Below, in pieces: positions 1 through 8,772 of a stretch of 64,000 nt of DNA; position 1 is the stretch's first letter; each line of letters starts with the position of its first letter. This DNA comes from Haloferax sulfurifontis ATCC BAA-897 (lineage in GTDB: Archaea > Halobacteriota > Halobacteria > Halobacteriales > Haloferacaceae), in NCBI RefSeq assembly GCF_000337835.1, contig NZ_AOLM01000003.1:224809-288808 (forward strand). The letters are read 5' to 3'. The notes below the pieces were generated by a model. It did not search any database. It was not told the DNA's origin and saw only the letters and a list, made by a program, of their open reading frames with translations. The translations under genes were made by a program, and so were the position numbers.

Positions 1-701
1 TGGAGCCGCGTCTCCTCGTCGGAGAACTGGTCGGGGCGGTCGCCCGCGGACGCGGCGTCGCCGGCGAGCCCCTCGAACTGGATGTCCGAGATGGCGACCT
101 GAATGCTCCCCGCCGAGAGGAGCAAGGCGACCACGAGCGCGCCGACGATGCGGCGGGTCGGAAGCAGTTCCACCGACGACGACTCCCGCAGGCGGGACAG
201 CACGTCGTCGTAGAGCGCGGCCGACATGCGCGAGTCTCGGTTCGGGTTCCCGTCGTCGGCGACGAGGTCGCGGGCGGTCCGCAACGCCTCGGCGACCGAC
301 GGGTTCACCGCCTCGAACTGCTCGACCGGCGGCTCCCGCATCAGAATGAGGTACTCCGCGACGCCGACGAGGAGGCCCACCGCGAGGGCGAGCGGGACGG
401 CGACGTGGACCGAGACGGCCGGGTCCACCCGCGGGAGGAAGCCGAGCGACACCGACGGCTCGACGGGCAACTCGACGACCCGGAACGCGACGTTCGCCAA
501 CAGCGTCGCCACCGCCGCGTCAACGACGCTGGAGACGGCGGCGGCCTTCGCGGCCTCGCGGCGAACCTCGCCCACGGCGTCGGCCATCGCCTCGCGGCGG
601 GCGGTCCCCGCGTCGTCGGGCGACCCGCCCTCGTCAGCGGCGGCGTCGGCGGTATCGATATCGGCGTCGGCGTCGGCGTCGCCGGGAGTCGTTTCAGACA
701 C
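1..701 (-). CDS. Partial membrane protein, haloarchaeal DUF7502-like
   Basis: The reading frame starts at a GTG at 701 and is still open at the left edge, so the C-terminus is missing. The visible 233 residues have an acidic, Asp/Ala-rich start, an Ala-rich amphipathic stretch, a hydrophobic segment near residues 90-115, an acidic linker, then another hydrophobic segment near 180-200. It overlaps the upstream coiled-coil gene by 8 bases, which points to translational coupling in the VWA/BatA operon. The family name is from memory of haloarchaeal operons and is uncertain. A membrane-bound accessory role in the VWA complex is an inference; no catalytic motif is visible. Confidence 0.6.
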   Translation of the reverse strand, partial: MSETTPGDADADADIDTADAAADEGGSPDDAGTARREAMADAVGEVRREAAKAAAVSSVVDAAVATLLANVAFRVVELPVEPSVSLGFLPRVDPAVSVHVAVPLALAVGLLVGVAEYLILMREPPVEQFEAVNPSVAEALRTARDLVADDGNPNRDSRMSAALYDDVLSRLRESSSVELLPTRRIVGALVVALLLSAGSIQVAISDIQFEGLAGDAASAGDRPDQFSDEETRL

Positions 702-1317
702 CGCTACACACCGCCGGTTCGTTGTCGGCTTGGTAGCCGGCACAGGCCTCTTGGAGGTCGAGCTCAAGTTCGCTGACTTGGCCTTCGAGGTCGGAGACCT
801 CGGCCCGGAGCGACCCGATGCGGTCCTCCAGTCGGTCGTTCGTCGCTTCGAGCTCCTCGTTGTCCGCTTCGAGGTCGTCTATCTGGTTTTCGAGGCGGTT
901 GCGCTGTTCTTCGAGGTCGTCGAGCGTCGCCGTGAGGTCGCTGATTCGGCTCCGGGCGTCTTCGAGGCTGTTTTCCGTCTCCTGAAGCTCGCCCCGCGTC
1001 GACGACAGTTCGCTCTGCGTCGACGACAGCTGTGACTCCGTGTCTTCGAGGCTGTTCGAGACCTGCGAGACGTCGCCGCGGGTGCGTTCGAGGCTGTTGT
1101 TCAGCTCCCGTAGCTCCGTCCGCGTCGCCGACAGGTCCTGTCGGGTCTCCGAAAGGTTCTCTTCGAGCGCCGCGTTTCGCTCGCGCAACTGCTCGTTCTG
1201 TTGGTCGAGCGAGTCGACCGAGTACTGGTAGAACATCGTCGCGCCGACGGTTCCGGCGGTGAGGAGGACGACGATGACGACGAGACCGAGGTTGAGGGAC
1301 CGACCCAGCGCACTCAT
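694..1317 (-). CDS. Membrane-anchored coiled-coil protein
   Basis: A 207-residue protein with one N-terminal transmembrane helix (about residues 9-30) followed by a nearly continuous coiled coil to about residue 190, built of heptad-like runs rich in Leu, Glu, Arg, Ser and Asp. The C-terminus has two Cys residues in a short non-coiled tail. The helix probably anchors the rod, but its side of the membrane cannot be read from sequence. The start ATG overlaps the stop of the upstream VWA gene (ATGA), and its own stop overlaps the next gene by 8 bases. It is probably a structural partner of the VWA proteins. No enzyme motif is seen. Confidence 0.75.
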   Translation of the reverse strand: MSALGRSLNLGLVVIVVLLTAGTVGATMFYQYSVDSLDQQNEQLRERNAALEENLSETRQDLSATRTELRELNNSLERTRGDVSQVSNSLEDTESQLSSTQSELSSTRGELQETENSLEDARSRISDLTATLDDLEEQRNRLENQIDDLEADNEELEATNDRLEDRIGSLRAEVSDLEGQVSELELDLQEACAGYQADNEPAVCSGV

Positions 1318-3776
1318 ATCAAACCACCTTCACTTTGCGTTCGACCCCGATACACTTGAAGACGCCGGGCGAGCACCTCGGTGAGATACAGGAGGAACGC
1401 GGCGGCGACGAACGCGACCGCCCAGTCGTCGCGCACGGGCTGGACGCCGGCGGCGTTGTCGCGGGCGGATGCGGCGATTTCGTCGGCGTCGTTCGGGCCG
1501 TATATCGTCCCGCCGCTGTCGGAGACGGCGGCTTCGAGCGCGGCCGACCGGCCGAATCCCGCGTACTCGACGGGGTAGTTCACCGCGAAGGCGGTGTCGA
1601 GCACGTCTCGGTAGCCCGTCTCCGTGGGGACGACGGTCGCCTCGTAGACGCCGGGACTGACCGCCGAGAAGCTCAGTTCCTCGACGCCCCGCGGGCGCTC
1701 GCCGCCGCGGTAGACGACGGTCGTCGGCTGGTCGACGCGGGTGTCCGCCACCTCGGCGACGCCGGTCGCCTTCCGCTCCGGGTCGCCGATGACGTAGTTC
1801 GTGGTCTTCGTGAGCAGAAGCGAGTCGGGGCGCTGGAGCAGGCCGTCGAGCGTGCCGTCGCCCGCGTAGGCGGTGACGGTGGCGACGCGGCCGAGGCCGT
1901 AGCGCCACGAGGCGACCGCGGGGGTGCCGTCGTCGGCCGCGACGAGGAAGTTCGCGCCGCTCCTGACCGACACGTCGTTGACGCTGCCGGGGTTCGCGGT
2001 CAGCTCCACCCCGGCGGTGACGAAGTTGTTCTGGTCGACGACCGTGAGGCCGTCGCCGGCGTACTGGCGGTTCGACCCGCCGAAGAGGATGCGGAGCCGG
2101 TCGGTCTCGTCGGCTCTGAGGTAGTTCCCGCCGGACGCCCGCGCGATGGCCCGGAGGGTCCGTTCGTTCGGGCTCGGGCCGGTCCCGATGGCGATGACGC
2201 GGACCCCGTCGCGGCCGAGTTGGTCCGCGAGCGTCGCGGCGTCTTGGAACCGGTCGTGGCCGTCGCTGATGAGGATAATCGTCCCGCGCCTGTCGCCGAG
2301 TTGCTGGGCCGCGCCGTCGAGGCCGACGGCGATGTCGGTCGCGCCGCCGGACTGGAGCCGGCGGATGAGGTCGGCGGTCGACTCCCGGTTCGGCCCGAGC
2401 GGGCGGAGCGGTGCGACGTCGTAGGCGCGGTAGTTGAAGCCGACGATGCCGACTCGGTTCTCGTCGCCGAGCTGGTCGAGCGCGTCGAGCGCGACCGACT
2501 TCTGGACGCGCATGCCGCTTTCGGCGCTCCCCGAGACGTCGATGGCGAAGACGAGGTTCGTCTGCTGAGACGCGCCCTCGCCGGTCGTCACCGGGAGCAT
2601 CGACGCGAGGCTCGACCCGTCGTACCCGCCGTTTTCGAACGAGTTGCGCCCGCCGACGGTCAGCAGGCCGCCGCCGTCGATGACGAACCGCTGGAGCGAG
2701 TCGGCGTTGCCCACGTCCTCGGCGCGGAGGTCCTGGAGGACGACGGCGTGGTACGACGAGAGGTCCGCGGGAACGGTCTCGGCGGTCTCCACGTCGTACA
2801 ACTGCGAGAGGTAGTCGCGGAACGGGTAGTCGCCGCGGGAGACGTACAGCACCCGCGGCGGCTCGACCACGCGGACCGTCTTGCGGAACACGTCGTTCGT
2901 CTCGAAGCGGTCGTCGCCGGCGATGCGGGCGGTGACGCGGTGGGTTCCGGTCGTCTCGAACGTCCGCGTGAACTCGACGCCGTCGGTGGTGTTGACCGTC
3001 TCGCGGGCGACCTCCTCGCCGTCGATTTCCACGGCGAGTTCGACGGTCGCGGTCTCGACGTCGTCGGGGACGACCCCGTCGACCTGCGCGAGGAACGCGT
3101 TCTCGACGCCGACGCTGGTCTTCGACGGGCCGCTGACGGTGACGTACTGTTCGGTCTCGGTCGGTTCGACGCCGACCGCGCTCACCGTCGCGTTGAGGTC
3201 GCGGGCGAGCGTCGTCGCGGACGCGAGGCTCCGCCCCGAAGTGACCTGTCCGTCGGAGACGAGGACAACCGTCCCGTCCGGTCTGAGGTTGGCCGCGACG
3301 GCGTCGCCGATGGGCGACTCGTCGCCGCGGGCGACCGTCGAGGTCGTGACGGGGACGCCCTCGTTCTCGATGTCGGCCGCGAGTTGCGACGCCACGTCCT
3401 CGGTGACCGCCGCGCTGTCGGAGTCGTCGACGAGGAGCGTCACCTGCGGGTCGCCGTCGGTCATCCGGGTCGTGACGGTGTACGGCCCCGCGGCCGCGAC
3501 GACCAACAGGAGGACGACGAGGAACCGGGATGCGAACAGGAGCCGCCGGGAGCGCCCGCCGGCGGTCCCGTCGGCCCCGCGGAAGATGAGCGCCCACGCG
3601 AGGAGCGCGGCCACCGGGAGCGCGACGAGGAACAGCGGGCGCTGGAGGCCGAAGGTCCGGCCCGCGGCCTCGGCCGTCCACGCGAGGGGCGTCGTCGCGG
3701 CGGCGGGAGCCGTGCCGGCGACGGCGACATCCGCCAGCGCGGTCAGCGCGGCCGACGCCGATCCGAGCGCCGCCAT
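1314..3776 (-). CDS. Large VWA-domain membrane protein (BatB/BatA-like)
   Basis: An 820-residue protein with two N-terminal transmembrane helices (about 48-66 and 82-100), a degenerate first VWA-like segment beginning near residue 113, Ig-like beta-rich sequence, a glutamine-amidotransferase-like stretch, then a second VWA domain near residue 410 with an intact MIDAS motif (DVSGS). A last helix lies near residues 795-812. Such proteins sit in MoxR/DUF58/VWA operons and are thought to assemble metal-dependent protein contacts at the membrane. The start overlaps the upstream BatA-like stop by one base (TGATG), indicating coupling. The function of this particular copy is unknown. Confidence 0.82.
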   Translation of the reverse strand: MAALGSASAALTALADVAVAGTAPAAATTPLAWTAEAAGRTFGLQRPLFLVALPVAALLAWALIFRGADGTAGGRSRRLLFASRFLVVLLLVVAAAGPYTVTTRMTDGDPQVTLLVDDSDSAAVTEDVASQLAADIENEGVPVTTSTVARGDESPIGDAVAANLRPDGTVVLVSDGQVTSGRSLASATTLARDLNATVSAVGVEPTETEQYVTVSGPSKTSVGVENAFLAQVDGVVPDDVETATVELAVEIDGEEVARETVNTTDGVEFTRTFETTGTHRVTARIAGDDRFETNDVFRKTVRVVEPPRVLYVSRGDYPFRDYLSQLYDVETAETVPADLSSYHAVVLQDLRAEDVGNADSLQRFVIDGGGLLTVGGRNSFENGGYDGSSLASMLPVTTGEGASQQTNLVFAIDVSGSAESGMRVQKSVALDALDQLGDENRVGIVGFNYRAYDVAPLRPLGPNRESTADLIRRLQSGGATDIAVGLDGAAQQLGDRRGTIILISDGHDRFQDAATLADQLGRDGVRVIAIGTGPSPNERTLRAIARASGGNYLRADETDRLRILFGGSNRQYAGDGLTVVDQNNFVTAGVELTANPGSVNDVSVRSGANFLVAADDGTPAVASWRYGLGRVATVTAYAGDGTLDGLLQRPDSLLLTKTTNYVIGDPERKATGVAEVADTRVDQPTTVVYRGGERPRGVEELSFSAVSPGVYEATVVPTETGYRDVLDTAFAVNYPVEYAGFGRSAALEAAVSDSGGTIYGPNDADEIAASARDNAAGVQPVRDDWAVAFVAAAFLLYLTEVLARRLQVYRGRTQSEGGLI

Positions 3777-5572
3777 CAGAGGTCACCCCGCCGGCGCAGG
3801 TAGGCCAACTCGACCATCGTCGCCGCGAGCGCGACCAGCGCGGCCCACTCGGTCAGCGGGTCCGGGACCTCGCGCTCTTCGACCCGCGTCGGGTAGTCTC
3901 CGGGGGCCGACTCGCCGTCCAGCGGCGCGGCGGCCACGTCGGACTCGGCCTCGCTGAGGAGCGACGCCGCGAACCGCTCGTCGCCGACGCGGTAGAAGCC
4001 GGCGTCGCCGAGGCGGACCTCCGGGCCGGTCGCCTCGCCGGCGGGCGTCTCGACGGTCTGGTTCGCGCCCGCCGCGAGCGACCCGCCCGTCTCGCGGTTC
4101 AACTCCGAGAGCGTCGAGCGCCCGGCGAGGTAGAACACCGAGCGCTTCCAGAACACGGGGTACTGGTAGTTGTACTTGAACGCCGAACTGTCCTCCATGA
4201 AGCCGTAGTAGAGGACGCGACCGGCCCCGCGGCGCTCGACGGCGACGAGCGAGGTGCCGCCGGTCGTGTTCACGAGCGACTGGCCCGACCGGAGGTCGCC
4301 CGCGACGTACTCGGTCGGCGGCGGGAAGGTGATGTCGCGGGTAATCGGGTGGCTCTCGACGGTCCCGATGGTCGGGTTCGTCTCGACGCTCCCCTGCGAG
4401 ACGAGGCGCAGGTCGCCGTAGTTCGGCGACTCCTCTTGGGCCTGAATCGCCACGCCGCCGCCGTCGGCGACGATTTCCCGGCCGGCCTCGACGTTGCCCG
4501 CGAGCAGGCGACCGGGGTTGACGTTGCTGTAGATGACGACGTCGTAGTTCGTCGAGACGGCCGTCGGCGGGTTGTCCACGGTCAGAGACACCTCGGGGAT
4601 GACGGACAGCGCGGCCGTCAGATAGCGGTTCTCGTCGTTCGTGAGGACGAGCACGTCCACCGAGGCGTCCTCGGGGGCCGCGACGAACAGCGCGTCGTCG
4701 GTCGGGAAGGCGTCGCCCGGCGAGAGCGCGACGCGACCGCCGCCCGCGGGGACCGGGAGCGTCGCGGTCGCCACGTCGCCGGGGTCCATTCGGACCTCGC
4801 GAGTGGCTCCGCCGAGCGAGAGCGTCCGCGTGGCGGCCGACTCGCCGTAGTTCTTCACCGTCACGGTGACGTTCGCGCCGGAGAAGCGCCGGTCGACGAT
4901 GCCGACGTTGCCCCGTCCGCCGCCCGCGAACTGCTGGAGTTGGACGACGAGGCCGCGGGCGCGGGCCTCGCGGACCGCGTCGCTCCACGGCGAGTCGTCG
5001 GCGAAGTCGCTCAGAACGACGACGCGGGCGTCCTCGCCGGCGACGGAGGCGGCGGCGGTAATCGCGGAGCGGAGGTCGCCCGGCGCGTCGCTCGCTTGCA
5101 GGCCGTCGAGGGCGGCGCGGGCGTCGGGCGCGCTCCCCCGGCGAAGCACCACGTCCGCGTTCGCCCCCGCCGCGACGACCGACGTCGTGCCGGAGACCTC
5201 GTCTCGCGCCGCGGCGAGGGCGCTGTCGAATCGCGTCCCACCGCCGTCGCGGACGCCCATGCTCGCGCTCGTGTCCACGACGAGGACCGTCTCTTGGACG
5301 GTCTCCGACTCGGGGACCAGCACGTACGGCGTCGCCAGCGACCCGACGAGCGCGACGAGCGCGACCAGCTGGATGAGGAGGAGCAGGCTCCGAAGCAGGC
5401 GGTCGAAGATGGGGTTCGAGGCGTTTCGTCCGGCCGAGTCCGCGAGGAACCGGAAGGTCGGGAGCGTGCGCCGGACCGGCTCCGGCCGGAGCAGATAGAG
5501 GACGACGAGCGGGACCGCCCCCAAGAGGGCGACCAACCCGAGAGGGAACAAGAAGAACTCGGAGAGGGCCAT
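3776..5572 (-). CDS. BatA-like membrane protein with VWA domain
   Basis: A 598-residue protein with the BatA N-terminal region: two hydrophobic helices around a basic loop containing the LRPEPVRR-like stretch, then a VWA domain whose MIDAS motif DTSAS lies near residue 80. The middle is beta-rich and a C-terminal helix precedes a basic tail. I chose the ATG at 5572 because the sequence from there (MALSEFF) is a typical BatA start; an in-frame extension to 5632 adds non-hydrophobic residues. It is the first gene of the four-gene minus-strand operon seen here. MoxR and DUF58 partners are not visible on this side, which faces a divergent nhaC. Confidence 0.82.
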   Translation of the reverse strand: MALSEFFLFPLGLVALLGAVPLVVLYLLRPEPVRRTLPTFRFLADSAGRNASNPIFDRLLRSLLLLIQLVALVALVGSLATPYVLVPESETVQETVLVVDTSASMGVRDGGGTRFDSALAAARDEVSGTTSVVAAGANADVVLRRGSAPDARAALDGLQASDAPGDLRSAITAAASVAGEDARVVVLSDFADDSPWSDAVREARARGLVVQLQQFAGGGRGNVGIVDRRFSGANVTVTVKNYGESAATRTLSLGGATREVRMDPGDVATATLPVPAGGGRVALSPGDAFPTDDALFVAAPEDASVDVLVLTNDENRYLTAALSVIPEVSLTVDNPPTAVSTNYDVVIYSNVNPGRLLAGNVEAGREIVADGGGVAIQAQEESPNYGDLRLVSQGSVETNPTIGTVESHPITRDITFPPPTEYVAGDLRSGQSLVNTTGGTSLVAVERRGAGRVLYYGFMEDSSAFKYNYQYPVFWKRSVFYLAGRSTLSELNRETGGSLAAGANQTVETPAGEATGPEVRLGDAGFYRVGDERFAASLLSEAESDVAAAPLDGESAPGDYPTRVEEREVPDPLTEWAALVALAATMVELAYLRRRGDL

Positions 5573-5730
5573 GCCCGACCCGTGGTGCGCCTCCAGTATG
5601 GCTGTTTCCCTACTCGTTGACACGTTCCGCATTATCGACCTGTCCGAGTACGTGAACGATGGGGTCGCTCGCGCGGGTCGATTCCGGCGAGATATTATCG
5701 ATAGTCATTATACTGTCAGCTAAAAGTACG

Positions 5731-5747
5731 GCATTGCATAACAATGC
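5731..5747. promoter_or_regulatory. Inverted repeat between batA-like gene and nhaC
   Basis: Perfect 6-bp arms GCATTG/CAATGC flank a 5-nt spacer in the A/T-rich divergent intergenic region (5573-5802). The palindrome lies about 24 bases upstream of the nhaC TATA box, a suitable position for a regulator. No cognate regulator is identified. Confidence 0.4.
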
Positions 5748-5770
5748 TCTTAAATCATAACACGACACAA

Positions 5771-5777
5771 TTTTATG
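5771..5777 (+). promoter_or_regulatory. TATA box for nhaC
   Basis: TTTTATG is centred 29 bases before the ATG at 5803, giving a predicted leaderless or near-leaderless transcript, as is usual in haloarchaea. Confidence 0.55.
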
Positions 5778-5802
5778 CTCTAAAGTTATTTGTCGAGCTA
5801 CG

Positions 5803-7260
5803 ATGGGAACTGATAGGTACACACCGCGGTCGTACGACGACATCGCTCCGGACCAGCGTCCGACGCTGAAACAGGCGCTCGTTCCGGTGCTCGGACTCGT
5901 CGCCTTCCTCGGCCTCGGGTCGGCGTGGCTGGGACTCGACCCGCACATCCCGCTCGTCTGGAGTATCGCGCTGGTCGGCCTCCTCGGCCGGTTCGTCTGG
6001 GGCTACACCTGGGAGGACCTCTACGAGGGCATCGAACGCAGTCTGTCGATGGGGCTACAGGCGATTCTCATCCTGTTTACCATCTACGGCGTCGTCTCGA
6101 CGTGGGTCGCCGCGGGGACGATTCCGACGCTGATGTACTACGGTCTCGACCTGCTGTCGCCGCAGGTGTTCCTGCCCGCGACGGCGCTTCTCGTCGGCAT
6201 CGCCACCTTCGCCATCGGCTCGTCGTGGACCGCGGTCGGCACGCTCGGCGTCGCCTTCATCGGCATCGGCTCGGGGCTCGGCGTCCCCGAACCGATGACG
6301 GCCGGCGCGATTCTCACCGGCGCGTACGCGGGCGACAAGCAGTCGCCTCTGTCGGACACGACGAACCTCGCGGCCGCCGTCACGAACACCGACCTCTACG
6401 ACCACATCCGCGCGATGCGGAGCGGAACGGCCGTCGCGTTCGGCCTCTCGCTCGTCGGCTTCGTCGTCCTCAGCCTCGGAATCACCGGGACGATTCCGGC
6501 CGGTCAAATCGCCGATATTCAGACCGCGCTCGCCTCCTCGTACGACATCACGCTCCTCGCGTTCCTGCCGCTGGCGGTCACCTTCGGCCTCGCCGCGGCG
6601 GGCTACCCCGCGCTGACCGTCCTCCTCGCCGGCGCGTTCGCCGGCGCGTTCACGAGCGTCCTCGTGCAGGGCGCGTCGTTCGTCGCGGCGTGGCAGACGT
6701 TCATGAGCGGCACCGGGCCGGAGACCGGCTCCGAACTCGTCAACAGCCTGCTCGCCTCCGGCGGCGTCTCCGGCTCCGCGTGGACCATCGCCGTCGTCGT
6801 CGCGGCGCTCACCCTCGGCGGCCTGCTCGAACAGACGGGCGTGCTCGCGGTCCTCGCCCACCGCCTCCAGCGCGGGATTCGGAGCCCGCGCCTGCTCGTC
6901 GCCTCGACCGGCGTCTCGGCGATTCTGACCAACGCGCTCACCGCCCAGCAGTACATGAGCATCGTCGTCCCCGGCATGACGCTCCGCGACACCTACGACG
7001 AGTTCGGCCTCGACAGTTCGGACCTCTCGCAGGCCATCGAGTCCGCGGGGACGCCGACCGGCGCGCTCCTCCCGTGGCACGCCGGCGGCGCGTACATGGC
7101 CGGCGTCCTCGGCGTCTCGACGCTCCAGTACGCCCCGTACTACTTCTTCGGCTACCTCTCGCCGCTCGTGCTGTTCGCCTTCGTCCTCGCGGGCGTCGGC
7201 TTCTCGGGGAACAGCACGGCACGGCCCGGCCCCGCCGCTACCGCGTCTGACGACGACTGA
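5803..7260 (+). CDS. nhaC: NhaC-family Na+/H+ antiporter
   Basis: A 485-residue polytopic membrane protein with about 11-12 hydrophobic helices. It carries NhaC-type features: the YAGDKQSPLSDTTNLA stretch (about residues 175-190) with Asp and Ser/Thr residues in a broken helix, and a second conserved region near residue 385 (LTAQQYMSIVVPG). Family members exchange cytoplasmic Na+ for H+ at the plasma membrane; some relatives in the wider IT superfamily move amino acids or malate/lactate, so the substrate is inferred. It stands alone behind its own TATA box and ends in a GC-rich hairpin, so it is probably monocistronic. Confidence 0.85.
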   Translation: MGTDRYTPRSYDDIAPDQRPTLKQALVPVLGLVAFLGLGSAWLGLDPHIPLVWSIALVGLLGRFVWGYTWEDLYEGIERSLSMGLQAILILFTIYGVVSTWVAAGTIPTLMYYGLDLLSPQVFLPATALLVGIATFAIGSSWTAVGTLGVAFIGIGSGLGVPEPMTAGAILTGAYAGDKQSPLSDTTNLAAAVTNTDLYDHIRAMRSGTAVAFGLSLVGFVVLSLGITGTIPAGQIADIQTALASSYDITLLAFLPLAVTFGLAAAGYPALTVLLAGAFAGAFTSVLVQGASFVAAWQTFMSGTGPETGSELVNSLLASGGVSGSAWTIAVVVAALTLGGLLEQTGVLAVLAHRLQRGIRSPRLLVASTGVSAILTNALTAQQYMSIVVPGMTLRDTYDEFGLDSSDLSQAIESAGTPTGALLPWHAGGAYMAGVLGVSTLQYAPYYFFGYLSPLVLFAFVLAGVGFSGNSTARPGPAATASDDD

Positions 7261-7288
7261 CGCGACGCGAAACCTTCCCTGCGTCGCG
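7261..7288. terminator. GC-rich hairpin after nhaC
   Basis: Perfect 8-bp arms CGCGACGC (7261-7268) and GCGTCGCG (7281-7288) flank a 12-nt loop directly after the nhaC stop. A short T run follows near 7317. It lies between convergent genes and could end both transcripts. Confidence 0.55.
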
Positions 7289-7323
7289 ATACCGATACCG
7301 AACCGAAAACTATCGCTTTTCTA

Positions 7324-7971
7324 CTATCGCTCTAGGGCCGCTCTGAGCGCCCGCACCTCGTCGCGAACGGCGGCCCACTGCTCGACCGTGCCGGGGAGTT
7401 CGTCGCCATCGCGGTCGTCGCGGCCCTCGATTCGGTCGCGCACGGCACCGGGGTCGTCCACGTCATCGAAGCGGATTGCGCCGCCGCCCGCGGCCTCGAC
7501 CGCGACGGTCCCGTAGCCGAACAGCGACCCGGTGACGCCCTGCGAGAGCGCGCTGTTCTGGACGCGGTCGATGGAGACGCGCTGGACGCTCCGAGAGAGG
7601 ACGCCCGTCTTCCGGTAGAGCGCCCTGTCGGTGACCACGTAGCGGGTGTTGGTGACGCGGAGGTACGACCACGCGGGCAAGAGAAAGCCGACGAGGCCCG
7701 CGACCGCGAGTTCGGGCACGCCGTTCGCGGCGGCCGCGACGGCCGCGACGACGACGATGGCGAGACCGACGACTGCGGCGGGGATGACGGTCTGTATCCG
7801 CGGCCGACCCTCCCAGCGGACGGCCTCGTCGTCGCCGCGGGCCAGCCAGTCGTCGACGGCCGCGACGGTCTCCGAGTCGGTCGCTGAGCCGGCCACCGAG
7901 TCGGTCGCGGCGCTCTCCGCGGCGGAGTCGTCCGGAGTCGAATCGACGGGTCCCGAATCGCCGCCCGTCAT
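7324..7971 (-). CDS. bPH2 (PH-domain) membrane protein, downstream paralogue
   Basis: A 215-residue protein with an acidic Ser/Thr/Asp-rich N-terminal 45 residues, two hydrophobic helices (about 75-110), then a bacterial PH domain (YvbH/DUF304 type) containing the RYVVTDRALYRKTGVLSRSV motif (about 115-135), and a basic helical tail. The ATG at 7971 overlaps the stop of the upstream paralogue by four bases (ATGA), so the pair is translationally coupled. The two proteins share most of the PH motif and arose by duplication. A membrane-associated scaffold role is an inference. Confidence 0.8.
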   Translation of the reverse strand: MTGGDSGPVDSTPDDSAAESAATDSVAGSATDSETVAAVDDWLARGDDEAVRWEGRPRIQTVIPAAVVGLAIVVVAAVAAAANGVPELAVAGLVGFLLPAWSYLRVTNTRYVVTDRALYRKTGVLSRSVQRVSIDRVQNSALSQGVTGSLFGYGTVAVEAAGGGAIRFDDVDDPGAVRDRIEGRDDRDGDELPGTVEQWAAVRDEVRALRAALER

Positions 7972-8636
7972 CGCTCGTCGGTCGTCGCGTCGAACTCGAA
8001 GTCGCTCGGTTCGATGGCGTCGGAGTCGGGGTCTGTGTCGGGTTCGTCGCCCGCTCGGTCGGTCGCGTCGTCGGTCACGTCGTCGGTCACGTCGTCGGGC
8101 ACGTCGTCGGTCACGTCGTCGGGCACGTCGTCGCCCTCGACGGCCCGCCGAATCGCGCGGAGTTCCGTCAGGATGTCGTCGAGGACGGCCGCCTTCCCCT
8201 CCGCGTCGGTCTCCGGCCCGGAGCGGCGCTTGATTCGCTCGTTGACGAGCGTCTGGAGCGACTGCGGGTCGGCGACGTTCCCGAAGCTCATCTCGATGCC
8301 GCTTCCGCCGGCGGTGCTGATGTTGACGGAGCCGTAGCCGAACTGCGCGCCGAGGAACGTCTGGCTGTAGGAGGTGTCCTGCACCTTGTCGAACTCGATG
8401 CGCTGGACGCTCCGGGAGAGGACGCCCGACTTCCGGTAGAGCGCGTCGGAGGTGACGACGTAGTTCGTGTTCTTGTGTGAGAGGTACGACCCGACGAGGA
8501 GCGGAATGCCCACGAGGACGAGCGACAGCGGGACGCCGACGATGAAGGAGGGCACGAGGCTGTAGGGATGCGGGGTGTCGGCCCAGAGGACCGCTTCGTC
8601 GTCGTCGAGGGTGAGCCAATCGAACTCGGTGTCCAT
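7968..8636 (-). CDS. bPH2 (PH-domain) membrane protein, upstream paralogue
   Basis: A 222-residue protein whose ATG at 8636 was chosen because the conserved part begins there and the extension to 8780 runs into the divergent lrp gene. It has an acidic N-terminus, two hydrophobic helices (about 27-55), the PH motif NYVVTSDALYRKSGVLSRSV (about 62-81), and a basic helix. The C-terminal 55 residues are an unusual Asp/Val/Pro/Thr repeat (DDVTDDVP units) followed by an acidic tail. It is the first gene of the pair with 7324-7971. Its function is unknown; bPH2 proteins are generally membrane-anchored. Confidence 0.8.
   Translation of the reverse strand: MDTEFDWLTLDDDEAVLWADTPHPYSLVPSFIVGVPLSLVLVGIPLLVGSYLSHKNTNYVVTSDALYRKSGVLSRSVQRIEFDKVQDTSYSQTFLGAQFGYGSVNISTAGGSGIEMSFGNVADPQSLQTLVNERIKRRSGPETDAEGKAAVLDDILTELRAIRRAVEGDDVPDDVTDDVPDDVTDDVTDDATDRAGDEPDTDPDSDAIEPSDFEFDATTDER
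8067..8131 (-). repeat. 12-bp tandem repeat encoding DDV(T/P)
   Basis: About five imperfect copies of a 12-bp unit (coding-strand GACGACGTGACC or GACGACGTGCCC) lie inside the upstream bPH2 gene and encode alternating DDVT and DDVP. Period 12 preserves frame, so copy number can change without breaking the gene. Confidence 0.75.
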
Positions 8637-8743
8637 GGCGGACAGGTTTCCGCCGGCGGTGGAATAGTGTTCCGCCGGAGGGGACCGCCATCCTTGGTCC
8701 ACGGTACCGCCTAACACGACAATTCCGCCCGGTTGGGCAAACC

Positions 8744-8750
8744 ATTTTAC
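8744..8750 (+). promoter_or_regulatory. TATA box for lrp-aminotransferase operon
   Basis: An ATTTTAC element is centred 26 bases before the ATG at 8773, predicting a leaderless mRNA. Confidence 0.5.
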
Positions 8751-8772
8751 GGATGCCTGCAACGGACTGTCC

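Noticed and set aside
1335..3803. A plus-strand open frame of over 800 codons opposite the large VWA gene
   Set aside because: It is the antisense shadow of a VWA protein with visible MIDAS and membrane segments, and has no recognisable fold itself.
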